Source: an uncultured Bacteroidales bacterium
GTDB taxonomy: Bacteria; Bacteroidota; Bacteroidia; Bacteroidales; Bacteroidaceae
Assembly: GCA_945828345.1 (NCBI GenBank)
Contig: CALZRA010000008.1
Location: 1-37,460, forward strand
Direction of reading: 5' to 3'
DNA length: 37,460 nt
Below the pieces are notes generated by a model. That model was not told where the DNA came from, made no database searches, and saw only the letters and a program-made list of their open reading frames with translations. Positions 27,871 through 35,881 of this stretch are shown piece by piece. Position numbers and translations under genes: made by a program. How positions within the stretch are numbered: position 1 is the first letter of the stretch; each line of letters opens with the position of its first letter.

Positions 27871-29025
27871 ATGCTGAAACAAATCATCAATGGCCGCGTA
27901 CTCACCCCGCAGGGCTGGCTCGAAGGCGGCTCAGTTGTCATCGAAGACAACAAGATCAAAGCAGTAAAAGAATGTAACTGCCTGGAAGAAGGGGCAGAAA
28001 TCATCGATGCCAAAGGCTGCGTAGTAGTTCCCGGCGGCATTGAGATGCACGTCCACGGCGGTGGAGGCCGCGACTTCATGGAAGGAACTGAAGAGGCTTT
28101 CCGTGTGGCAGTCGATGCCCACCTGCAATATGGCACTACCGCCATCTATCCCACCCTGTCTTCCTCTACCATCCCGATGATTGAGAAGGCCGTCGAAACC
28201 TGTGACAAGCTGATGCAGGAGCCCGACAGCCCCATCCTCGGCCTGCACCTCGAAGGCCCGTACTTCAATCCCAAACAGGCCGGCGCACAGATTCCTGAAT
28301 GGATCAAGGCTCCTGTGGCAGAGGAGTATGAACCGCTGCTCGAAAAGTCGAAGTGCCTGAAGCGTTGGGACGAGGCTCCCGAACTGCCCGGCTCCATCGA
28401 CTTCATCAAGTGCTGCTGCAAGCATGGCGTGCTGCCTTCTATCGGCCACACCCGTGCCACCTACGAGGATGTCCACGCCGCCAACGAGGCTGGAATGACC
28501 CACGCCACGCACTTCTACAACGCCATGCCGGTAGTCTACAAGAACCGCGAGTTCAAGGTAGCCGGCACGGTAGAGAGCATCTTTGCCGAGGAGAACATGA
28601 CAGTCGAAATGATTGCCGACGGCATCCATGTGCCTCCCGTCATGCTGCGCATGATTTACCAGATTAAGGGTGTAGAGAAGACGGCCCTTGTCACCGACTC
28701 CTTGGCATGTGCCGCCACACACGGTGATGCCGCCTTCGACCCTCGTGTCATTCTGGAAGACGGTGTCTGCAAGCTGGCTGACCGTTCTGCCTTGGCTGGT
28801 TCTATCGCCACCATGGACCGTCTCATTCGCACCTGCGTACAGCAGGCTGGAATCCCCTTGGAGGATGCTTGCCGCATGGCCAGCGAAACGCCTGCCAAGA
28901 TTATGGGCGTATACGACCGCAAGGGTTCGCTCGAGGCTGGCAAGGATGCCGACATCATCATGTTCAACGATGACCTCGAACTGACCTTCGTCATGCAAAT
29001 GGGCCGCATCGTACGTGCTGACTGA
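27871..29025 (+). CDS. nagA: N-acetylglucosamine-6-phosphate deacetylase
   Basis: 384 aa, full length. It removes acetate from GlcNAc-6-P, feeding amino sugars to central metabolism or back to wall precursors. Metal and catalytic positions are visible: H60 and H62 in EMHVHGGGGRDFMEG, E128 in GLHLEGPYFNPKQAGAQ, H193 in IGHTRAT, H214 in THATHFYNAM and D276 in VTDSLACA. It stands alone behind its own promoter. No glucosamine-6-P deaminase is adjacent. Confidence 0.95.
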   Translation: MLKQIINGRVLTPQGWLEGGSVVIEDNKIKAVKECNCLEEGAEIIDAKGCVVVPGGIEMHVHGGGGRDFMEGTEEAFRVAVDAHLQYGTTAIYPTLSSSTIPMIEKAVETCDKLMQEPDSPILGLHLEGPYFNPKQAGAQIPEWIKAPVAEEYEPLLEKSKCLKRWDEAPELPGSIDFIKCCCKHGVLPSIGHTRATYEDVHAANEAGMTHATHFYNAMPVVYKNREFKVAGTVESIFAEENMTVEMIADGIHVPPVMLRMIYQIKGVEKTALVTDSLACAATHGDAAFDPRVILEDGVCKLADRSALAGSIATMDRLIRTCVQQAGIPLEDACRMASETPAKIMGVYDRKGSLEAGKDADIIMFNDDLELTFVMQMGRIVRAD

Positions 29026-29050
29026 CGCTTCCCCAACCTAAGCCCTATAA

Positions 29051-29157
29051 ATAGGTTATAAGAAATGAGGTTATGAGGTTATAATATTACTCCTTGAACG
29101 GACCACATCGCCGCAAGAGTAACATTATAACCTCATAACCTTATTACCTCATCATCT
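29051..29157. repeat. GAGGTTAT inverted-repeat element, copy E
   Basis: Begins 25 bases after the nagA stop. The arms are AGGTTATAAGAAATGAGGTT and the mirrored ATAACCTCATAACC with TTATTACCTCATCATC. The core contains ATATTACTCCTTGAACGG and CCGCAAGAGTAAC. The GGTTATAAGAAATGAGG segment is also present in copy C, so C and E are close relatives. Confidence 0.8.
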
Positions 29158-29199
29158 AAGAAAAAACTAACAAACAAGTGCACATATAAAAATTAGTGC

Positions 29200-29207
29200 T
29201 ACCTTTG
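29200..29207 (+). promoter_or_regulatory. -7 element of the polysaccharide-export gene
   Basis: TACCTTTG fits TAnnTTTG, 31 bases before the start codon at 29239. It lies downstream of repeat copy E, supporting a separate transcript from nagA. Confidence 0.6.
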
Positions 29208-29238
29208 CGCAGAATTTTAACTATTGAGAAGAAAAGAA

Positions 29239-30015
29239 ATGAAGAAGCACCTCATCCTTTTTGCATTCGTCATGCTGGTTCTCGCCTCCTGCAAAACGAG
29301 GGAGAAGATTGTCTATTTCCAGGACATCAACATCGAGCAGGCTGTACCTACCCAGATGCGCACGACCCTGCGCCTCGAACCGGGCGACAAACTCGGTATC
29401 ACTGTTACCAGTACGGCCACACCCGAGCTGGCTGCGCGCTACAACCTCTCTACAGGCAACAACAGCAGCATGGGTTCGGCCAACTACGACAACTACCGCT
29501 ACTCTATCGACGAGAACGGCAACATCGACATGTTGGGCATCGGCCGTATTCAGGTAGGCGGTTGCACCCGTGCCGAAGCTGCTGCCAAAATCCAGCAAGC
29601 CTTCCGCAACGGTATTCTGAACGATGCTGTCGTAACGGTATCTGCCTACAACCAGTACATCACCATCTTGGGCGACGTGACCCGTCCGGGCCGTTATGAA
29701 ATCACGCGTGACAACATCACCATTCTCGATGCAATCGGTATGGCAGGCGATCTCAGCATTACAGGCCGTCGTGACATGGTAAAGGTGATACGCCGTGAAG
29801 GCAACGAGTCGAATGTTTATTTCGTGGATCTCCGTTCGAAGGACATCTTCAACTCGCCGGTCTACAACCTGCAGCAGAACGATGTGATCTATGTAGAGCC
29901 CAACAAGGTAAAGCAAGGCCAGTCCACCAACAACGACAACTCTGTACGTGCCATCAGCACCTGGCTCTCCGTCACCTCCGTGCTCACCAGCATTGCCATC
30001 CTCATCTTCCGCTAA
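29239..30015 (+). CDS. Polysaccharide export lipoprotein, Wza-like
   Basis: 258 aa from MKKHLILFAFVMLVLASC, with lipobox Cys18. KIVYFQDIN follows the Cys as in Bacteroides export proteins. Residues about 45-140 match the poly-export domain, including LEPGDKLGITV and YSIDENGNIDMLGIGRIQVGG. An SLBB-like domain follows (ITILGDVTRPGRYEI), and there is a C-terminal membrane-anchoring helix (WLSVTSVLTSIAILIF). It should form the outer-membrane ring for capsule or exopolysaccharide. The usual chain-length kinase partner (Wzc) is absent: a terminator follows at 30041, so this is an isolated export gene. Confidence 0.9.
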   Translation: MKKHLILFAFVMLVLASCKTREKIVYFQDINIEQAVPTQMRTTLRLEPGDKLGITVTSTATPELAARYNLSTGNNSSMGSANYDNYRYSIDENGNIDMLGIGRIQVGGCTRAEAAAKIQQAFRNGILNDAVVTVSAYNQYITILGDVTRPGRYEITRDNITILDAIGMAGDLSITGRRDMVKVIRREGNESNVYFVDLRSKDIFNSPVYNLQQNDVIYVEPNKVKQGQSTNNDNSVRAISTWLSVTSVLTSIAILIFR

Positions 30016-30040
30016 TCCAGCCTGAATCAAGGCACACACC

Positions 30041-30093
30041 CTGCGGGGACAGAGTCTTATAGTTTCGCTATAACCTCTGTCCCCGCAGTTTTT
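30041..30093 (+). terminator. Intrinsic terminator of the export gene
   Basis: CTGCGGGGACAGAG pairs perfectly with CTCTGTCCCCGCAG (30075-30088). An inner TTATAG/CTATAA stem sits on a TTTCG loop, and TTTTT follows at 30089-30093. Very strong. Confidence 0.88.
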
Positions 30094-30118
30094 GTCCCCT
30101 CTTGTTTCTCACTCCAGC

Positions 30119-30214
30119 CCCCCGTTCCCGGCAGGTCTGCTGCCAGCCCTAAAGAGCCTTCTCCCCCTTGTTCCTCCAACTTGAACCCCCGTTCACGGCA
30201 GTTCTGCTGCCGTG
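30119..30214. repeat. CCGTTC hairpin repeats, two copies
   Basis: The first copy has CCCGTTCC then GGCAG-GTCTG-CTGCC (30130-30144). The second has CCCGTTCACGGCAG-TTCTG-CTGCCGTG (30194-30214). The spacer includes AGCCCTAAAGAGCC. They share the CCGTT header and TTCnG-type loop with the copies at 19.5 and 27.6 kb. Confidence 0.7.
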
Positions 30215-30651
30215 CCGAATAGGAGCCAATTTGTGAAGTTGAATTGCTGTTCTGACAAAGGGGCGTTGTAGTTATGACAATAAAGCCCACCGTAATGCCA
30301 ATTCTGATTTTAGTTAATAATTGACAAACAGCTACCCCAAAAGCCCCACCGTCCCCAAGAATTCTCGAACCGAAACCACAAAAAAATCCCTTCACACCCC
30401 CTCTCCCACACACCAACCCAACAAGCACAACCCGCAAACAACGATAAAACAGCCGCTCTCCGTCAAGAGAAAATCTATTTTACCCCCCCCCGTTACCTAA
30501 AATTACAATCTCAACGACTTTTTGAACAAAGTAAAGGCAGATTCCACCTCTCAAGTCCTACTTTCTTACACAAATGAGAAACCTTAAAGCTTCTTTAATA
30601 TTATAAGCCAAAAAAACCTTGTTTTTATTTAGGTCATTCCAAAAAGCTACG
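30215..30651. other. Non-coding region upstream of the fimbrial operon
   Basis: No convincing gene. The + strand at about 30340-30450 is notably poor in G and rich in C and A. A run of nine C lies at 30483-30491. AT-rich DNA at 30580-30640 leads into the promoter. No clear hairpin other than those listed separately. Confidence 0.5.
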
Positions 30652-30659
30652 TACATTTG
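30652..30659 (+). promoter_or_regulatory. -7 element of the fimbrial operon
   Basis: TACATTTG fits TAnnTTTG. It predicts a leader of about 150 bases before the DUF3575 start at 30817. No other such element is seen down to 37303, so it may drive the whole five-gene set. Confidence 0.55.
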
Positions 30660-30687
30660 CAGCGACTTAGATATACTGCAATTTAAT

Positions 30688-30780
30688 ATGGCGAAACCTT
30701 CGCCTTGCACGGTACAACTTGCTACAGACTCAACTAATGGTTCTGCACACAAGCGACGACCTGACGAGGCACTTTCGTAA
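30688..30780 (+). other. Possible 30-codon upstream reading frame
   Basis: ATG GCG AAA CCT begins a 30-residue frame (MAKPSPCTVQLATDSTNGSA then HKRRPDEALS) inside the predicted leader of the fimbrial operon. It ends 36 bases before the DUF3575 start. A GCGAA-ACC-TTCGC hairpin overlaps its beginning. It may be chance; there is no sign of selection that I can judge. Confidence 0.2.
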
Positions 30781-30816
30781 ACATTTACTAACCTTACTGA
30801 GTACAAACCGACCGCT

Positions 30817-31398
30817 ATGGCAGCACTACGTATATTAGGCATGGCACTCTTGCTTACTGTAGCCAGCGTATTCACAGCCCGGGCGCAGCAGGTGGCACTG
30901 AAGACCAACCTGCTGTATGATGCCACCACCACCCCTAATCTGGGCGTAGAGGTAGCAATGGGCCGGCGCAGCACGGCACAAGTGGTGTATGCCCTCAACC
31001 CCTGGAAGTTTTCCGATCCACAGACCAAACAGCTGCGCCACTGGCTGCTCATGCCCGAATACCGCCACTGGTTCTGCCAGAAGTTCAACGGTGCCTATCT
31101 CGGCGTTCACGCATTGGGTGGCCAGTTCAACATCGGCGGCATCGACCTGCCGTTGCCTGTCTTCGACGACCTTGACCAAAACCGCTACGAAGGCTGGTTT
31201 GCCGGAGCGGGCGTGAGTTTCGGTTACCAGTGGCTGCTATCGCGTCATTGGAACTTGGAGGCCGGTATCGGTCTGGGCTACCTGCGCTTTCATTACAAGC
31301 AGTTCCCCTGCACCGAATGCGGCGCACTCATTCAGGAAACCAACAAGAACTATTTCGGTCCCACCAAGCTCGCGCTGAGCGTAATGTACTGCTTCTAA
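30817..31398 (+). CDS. DUF3575 protein, first gene of fimbrial operon
   Basis: 193 aa. It has a signal peptide (about 1-24, ending FTARAQ), then VALKTNLLYDATTTPNLGVEVAMGRRSTAQV, the hallmark of DUF3575, and later FSDPQTKQLRHWLLMPEYRHW and SFGYQWLLSRHWNLEAGIGLGY. The predicted strands and aromatic pattern suggest a small outer-membrane beta barrel. In Bacteroidetes such genes often stand beside fimbrillin clusters, as here. Its stop is immediately followed by the next ATG (31396-31401, TAAATG), a sign of tight coupling. The exact role in pilus biogenesis is unknown. Confidence 0.87.
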   Translation: MAALRILGMALLLTVASVFTARAQQVALKTNLLYDATTTPNLGVEVAMGRRSTAQVVYALNPWKFSDPQTKQLRHWLLMPEYRHWFCQKFNGAYLGVHALGGQFNIGGIDLPLPVFDDLDQNRYEGWFAGAGVSFGYQWLLSRHWNLEAGIGLGYLRFHYKQFPCTECGALIQETNKNYFGPTKLALSVMYCF

Positions 31399-32802
31399 AT
31401 GAAACGATTCCTACTTTTCTTAGGCTGCCTCTTGACGATGGGCTGCACGCTCTGCGCCCAACCGCAAACGGCCCAGACGCGTATCAAGCCCATGGGCGAC
31501 CGACTGGTGCTCCGCACGGTCTTCCTGCTCGGCCAACAGGCCCTGCACGGCAATGGCCAGTTGGTGTTCACCCCCGTCATTGAGGGACAGGAAGGACAGA
31601 CAGCCGTATTCCGCAGCGTCATGTTCAACAGCCGCAGGCAACACATCTACTACCTGCGCAACGGTAACCCGAACTATCCTGATGCCATAGAGGTGGAACG
31701 CACAGGCCAGCCCGGCCAGCAGCTCAGCTATGAAGCTGCCGTGCCTTATGAGGATTGGATGGACGGCGCCACCCTCCATTTCGTCACCGACAGCTGCGGT
31801 TGCGGCAACGTGGCAGCACGCTACCCCGGCCAGCCCATCGCCCTCGACTTCCATCCCGAACGCAACATCCGCCTGGCCTTCCTGCCTCCTGTAGTGACCG
31901 ACGACCCGGTACTCTCGCTCTCGGGCAAGGCTTACTTGGACTATCCCGTGAACCGCACCGAGCTGCATCCCGACTATCGCAACAACCCCACTGAGCTGCG
32001 CAAGATTAGGGCGACTATCGACACCGTGCGCCAAAGCGACAAGGTGCAGATTACAGGCATTGACATCCACGGTTACGCTTCACCCGAAGGCAGCTGGGCA
32101 AACAACGAACGGCTCTCGAAGGGACGTGCGCAGACGCTGAAGGAATATGTGCGCCAGCTCTACGACTTCGATGACAACCTCTTCACGGTGAACTACACCC
32201 CCGAGGACTGGGCAGGTTTGGAGGAACAGCTGATGGCTTCCGACTTCGACCACCGCGATGAAATCCTCCTGATTGTACGCAATGCCTCGCTCGCCCCTGA
32301 TGCACGCAACGACCAGATTAAGGCCAAGTTCCCCGCGTCATACAAGTACATGCTCGACCACTGGTATCCTGCCCTGCGCCACTCCGACTATGCCGTACAC
32401 TACAAGGTGCGCAGCCTTACCGACCAGGAAGCTGCAGCCCTGCTCCACACGCAGCCGCAGTTGCTCTCGCTGAACAAGCTGTTCCGCATTGCCAACCTCT
32501 ATGAGGTGGGCAGCGAACCCTACAATGAGGTGTTCGACATTGCCGTACGCATGTACCCCACCGACCCTGTGGCCAACCTGAATGCAGCCAACGTAGCCTT
32601 GAAGCAGCACCGTTTGGAAGCAGCTGCGCAGTACTTGCAGAAGGCCACTCCCGGGTTGCCTCAGACCGTTCATGCACAAGGTGTGCTGGCTCTCTTGCAA
32701 GGCCGCTACGCCGAAGCCCGCACTTTGCTGCAACAGGCCCATTCGGCTGGTATAGCAGAAGCGGCAACTAACCTGGAAATCTTACAGAAACTGGAGCAGT
32801 AA
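31399..32802 (+). CDS. DUF3868 / OmpA-like protein of fimbrial operon
   Basis: 467 aa with a type I signal peptide (MKRFLLFLGCLLTMGCTLCA). Residues about 25-180 fit DUF3868 (DRLVLRTVFLLGQQALHGNG, then VEVERTGQPG-like strands and CGCGN). Residues about 195-310 resemble an OmpA-type peptidoglycan-binding domain: VQITGIDIHGYASPEGSW, then NERLSKGRAQTLKEYV. The last 110 residues are helical TPR-like repeats rich in Ala and Leu (LNAANVALKQHRLEAAAQYL). It could tether the pilus platform to the cell wall and hold subunits (inference). It starts directly after DUF3575 and lies 58 bases before the major fimbrillin. Confidence 0.85.
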   Translation: MKRFLLFLGCLLTMGCTLCAQPQTAQTRIKPMGDRLVLRTVFLLGQQALHGNGQLVFTPVIEGQEGQTAVFRSVMFNSRRQHIYYLRNGNPNYPDAIEVERTGQPGQQLSYEAAVPYEDWMDGATLHFVTDSCGCGNVAARYPGQPIALDFHPERNIRLAFLPPVVTDDPVLSLSGKAYLDYPVNRTELHPDYRNNPTELRKIRATIDTVRQSDKVQITGIDIHGYASPEGSWANNERLSKGRAQTLKEYVRQLYDFDDNLFTVNYTPEDWAGLEEQLMASDFDHRDEILLIVRNASLAPDARNDQIKAKFPASYKYMLDHWYPALRHSDYAVHYKVRSLTDQEAAALLHTQPQLLSLNKLFRIANLYEVGSEPYNEVFDIAVRMYPTDPVANLNAANVALKQHRLEAAAQYLQKATPGLPQTVHAQGVLALLQGRYAEARTLLQQAHSAGIAEAATNLEILQKLEQ

Positions 32803-32860
32803 TCCAGCTTCGCTTCAATCGAAATTTCACTTATTCTCAAACTTTTATTCCTTTACAACT

Positions 32861-34573
32861 ATGAAGAAAAGAACTCTTTTCGCATGCGGTCTCGCAGCCG
32901 CATTGTTCGCCGGATGTTCTTCCGACGACGTCACCGTGGACAATGGGAACGATGCCCTCAATGGCAAAAAAGCCTATGTCGCACTCAACATCCAACTTCC
33001 CACATCAAGCAATGCCCCTAATTCACGTGCAGGTGATAGCTTCGATAAGGGAGCTGACAACGAATACAAAGTGACAAGTTTGGATGTCGTGTACCTTGAT
33101 GCATCTGGAAGTGTAAAGCACGTAAAAAGACACGATTCATTCACATGGTCTCCGTCTCCTGAAACGGGCGTTACGACAGAAACCATTTTGCCTGTTCAGG
33201 TTGACCAAATCGACGCCAGTGTTACTGAAGTTCTTGTCGTTGTCAACCCGACAAGTGCCTTCCATACAACTGTAACAGCTGCAAGTGCCAATAAAACAAC
33301 TATTGAGGCTGCAATAGAATCAACTAATGCCGCAGCGTTCATGGGTGCCTCTAAGGATGCATTCTTCATGACAAATGCGCCCTTCTTGGATGGTACTCGA
33401 TACGTTAAAGTAACTCCCAAAGAAACAGAGGCTGCTGCTAAAGCGGATGCACGCACTGTCTATGTAGAACGTGCTGTTGCAAAAGTTCAACTTAAAGCCG
33501 GAACTACGGACTGGACTGATGCTCCTTGGACTGGAGATGCTACCAAACATGATTACACGTACACAATTCCTGGAACACCAACGGACAACCCATTGAGCAT
33601 CATTGGTGATAAAATCACTTTATTGAATTGGTCTTTGGATGTTACAAATACCAAGACTTATCCAATTCGTAAAATCAACACCGTTTGGAACACAAGCAAT
33701 TATATCAAGTCTGGAGAAACCGTTGATGACAATCGTTATCTTAGTACAGCTACATATTATGGAAACAACTACTATGAAACGTCTAATGCTGCTAACAAGA
33801 CAAAACGTATTTATTGGGCAGAAGACCCCAACTATAGTGGATCAGTTGCTCTCTCTGATTTCACGACATTAAGTACTGCAGCTGACACGACCAAAATAGA
33901 CAATCCCTTCCACACTCTTACGCAGGATTATTGTTTGGAAAACACTTTCAATGTGACAAACATGAAGCAAGACCAGACAACACGTGTCCTGATTCAGGCC
34001 AGATATACTCCTCATTTGTTTGTAAACTATGACGGATCAACAAACACCTCTTATGCAGCCGGACAAAACTGGTATAGATTGGGTAATTCAAGTAAGCCCT
34101 ATAACGATGCAACCTTGCTGGAAATTGCTAAAAAAGTCACGTCTAATAATGCTCTAACTCTTAATTCCACAGCTTTCTCCGCAGGTCAAGAAGAGTTCGA
34201 TGCAGCTATGTTTGAGAACGAAAATCCTGACGACATCGATCTCTTAAAGAGCACTTTAGGCAAAGTAACCACATTTGTAAAAGGCATTTGCTATTACGAA
34301 GCTCGTATCCAACATTTTGGTGACACGCCCACTTCATGGAATGGTACTGATGACTATACTACAGGTACAACTGCCATGATACAGAATTATCTGGGTCGCT
34401 ATGGTGTTGTACGTAACACTTGGTATCAGCTGGTAATTAATAAGATTTCTGCTGCAGGTGACCCCCTTATTCCTGCTCCGGGAAGCACCGCTGATGATGC
34501 TAAGAACTACTACTTACAGACCACGGTAAAGATTATGGACTGGTCGATTCGTTCTCAGCAAGTAGAACTCTAA
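32861..34573 (+). CDS. Mfa1-like major fimbrial subunit
   Basis: 570 aa fimbrillin precursor. Lipobox Cys19 is in LFAGCSSDD. SNAPNSR-AGDS gives a likely protease cleavage site after Arg56, as used in P. gingivalis Mfa1 to free the subunit for strand-exchange polymerisation. N-terminal domain strands include AYVALNIQLP and YKVTSLDVVYLDASG. The C-terminus RNTWYQLVINKIS followed by TTVKIMDWSIRSQQVEL is the standard Mfa1 end whose last strand acts as donor. The middle of the gene is much more AT-rich than its ends and neighbours. A GC-rich hairpin follows the stop. Confidence 0.88.
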   Translation: MKKRTLFACGLAAALFAGCSSDDVTVDNGNDALNGKKAYVALNIQLPTSSNAPNSRAGDSFDKGADNEYKVTSLDVVYLDASGSVKHVKRHDSFTWSPSPETGVTTETILPVQVDQIDASVTEVLVVVNPTSAFHTTVTAASANKTTIEAAIESTNAAAFMGASKDAFFMTNAPFLDGTRYVKVTPKETEAAAKADARTVYVERAVAKVQLKAGTTDWTDAPWTGDATKHDYTYTIPGTPTDNPLSIIGDKITLLNWSLDVTNTKTYPIRKINTVWNTSNYIKSGETVDDNRYLSTATYYGNNYYETSNAANKTKRIYWAEDPNYSGSVALSDFTTLSTAADTTKIDNPFHTLTQDYCLENTFNVTNMKQDQTTRVLIQARYTPHLFVNYDGSTNTSYAAGQNWYRLGNSSKPYNDATLLEIAKKVTSNNALTLNSTAFSAGQEEFDAAMFENENPDDIDLLKSTLGKVTTFVKGICYYEARIQHFGDTPTSWNGTDDYTTGTTAMIQNYLGRYGVVRNTWYQLVINKISAAGDPLIPAPGSTADDAKNYYLQTTVKIMDWSIRSQQVEL

Positions 34574-34611
34574 CCCATTCCTGCCCCCAAGGCAAAAGCC
34601 TTAGTTTATAC

Positions 34612-34646
34612 AGTAGCCGGACGCGGTGCGTCCGCGTCCGGCTACT
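34612..34646 (+). terminator. Hairpin between the major subunit and anchor genes
   Basis: A perfect 15-base stem (AGTAGCCGGACGCGG with complement) has a five-base loop and is followed by CCTTATATATATAG, not a T-run. It is likely a partial terminator or a 3' end stabiliser of the major-subunit message, so that the anchor gene is expressed less (inference). Confidence 0.6.
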
Positions 34647-34680
34647 CCTTATATATATAGTACACCTCAATCGCAAGGCA

Positions 34681-35802
34681 ATGAACCTTTCACACCTCAT
34701 CAAACATAGCCTACTCACGCTGCTCGCTGTAGCCACACTGCCATCGTGCTCGATGATGGAAACTGACCTGAGCGGATGCCCTACGGGACTCTACGTCAGC
34801 TTCAAGTACGACTACAATTTGCAACGCGCCGACATGTTCAACGACCATGTGGGAAGCGTCGACGTGTATGTGTTCGATGAGAACAACCGCTTTGTGATGC
34901 AAAAAAGCGCAGAGAACACGCCGCAAGGCACTCCCCTGCGAAACCATGGCTTCTATCTGCACTTCAACGAACAGGAACTGCCCGCCGGCAACTACCGGCT
35001 GTTGGCTCTGGCACAGCAGAATGGATATGAAGCCTCACTCGCCACACCCGGCGCAAAGTTCAGACGTCATGCGCTGAAGCCTGGCGACACGATCGAACAA
35101 CTCTCTCTCACCTTGGACCGCGAAGCCGTATCGGACGAAGGAACGGCACGCGTGCCACACAACAACCTGCCCTTAGACACCGTCTGGGCAACACGCAACC
35201 CTGAGCTGCACCATATTACGCTGCGAAGCGGTTGCCCCACCCGCGACACCCTCTCATTGGTGCGCAACACCAAACAACTGAACATTACCCTGCGCCAAAC
35301 TGAAGAGCCCGAAGCACTGAGCCATGAGGACTTTGACGTAAGGATTACCGATAGAAACGGACGGCTGCTTTATGACAACAGCACCGACCCCAACGACACA
35401 CCGCTACTCTATACGCCCTATGCGCAGTGGACCACCGAATGGAACACTGACAGCCAAGCCGCTGCACCACGCACACAGGCCACACTGAGCCGTACGGCAC
35501 ACTACGAGTTCTTCCTCAACCGGCTCGTATTCCATGACAGCTCGAACGACAATGCCCGCCTGGTCATCACCAACCGACAGACGGGACAGGTGGCAGCCGA
35601 CATAGACCTCACACGCATCCTCTCGGACGGCCGCAACTGCTTTGAACTGCAAAACTACTCGCCTCAGGAGTTCCTCGACCGCGAATACCAATACAGCCTC
35701 GACTTCATCCTGACCGACGGAGAATGGAGGGAAATGACCCTTCGCATATCCATCATGGATTGGGCCAAACACTACCAGCAGGTGAACCTCGGCCCGATTT
35801 GA
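34681..35802 (+). CDS. FimB/Mfa2-like fimbrial anchor lipoprotein
   Basis: 373 aa. The N-terminus LLAVATLPSCSMMETDLSGCP places lipobox Cys23 followed by the DLSGCPTGLYVSFKYDYN signature of the FimB/Mfa2 family. VDVYVFDENNRFV, LPAGNYRLLALAQ and RDTLSLVRNTKQLNITLRQ follow the two-domain transthyretin-like fold. The C-terminal ILTDGEWREMTLRISIMDWAKHYQQVNLGPI is also typical. It does not show the Arg-protease site near the N-terminus that the major subunit has, as expected for the anchor that stays lipidated and limits pilus length. It lies between the major and accessory subunits. Confidence 0.88.
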   Translation: MNLSHLIKHSLLTLLAVATLPSCSMMETDLSGCPTGLYVSFKYDYNLQRADMFNDHVGSVDVYVFDENNRFVMQKSAENTPQGTPLRNHGFYLHFNEQELPAGNYRLLALAQQNGYEASLATPGAKFRRHALKPGDTIEQLSLTLDREAVSDEGTARVPHNNLPLDTVWATRNPELHHITLRSGCPTRDTLSLVRNTKQLNITLRQTEEPEALSHEDFDVRITDRNGRLLYDNSTDPNDTPLLYTPYAQWTTEWNTDSQAAAPRTQATLSRTAHYEFFLNRLVFHDSSNDNARLVITNRQTGQVAADIDLTRILSDGRNCFELQNYSPQEFLDREYQYSLDFILTDGEWREMTLRISIMDWAKHYQQVNLGPI

Positions 35803-35881
35803 CCCTTCCGCCACTCCACACGCTGAATGGACTCACTGAACTTTCCCTGCGAAAACTTACTCTAAACTGATCCACTACGCT

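Noticed and set aside
30057-30437. Minus-strand 126-codon frame downstream of the export gene
   Set aside because: It reads back through the terminator and the hairpin repeats and shows no family features.
30558-31088. Minus-strand 176-codon frame across the DUF3575 start
   Set aside because: It runs antisense through the leader and the DUF3575 gene, whose protein is clearly recognisable.
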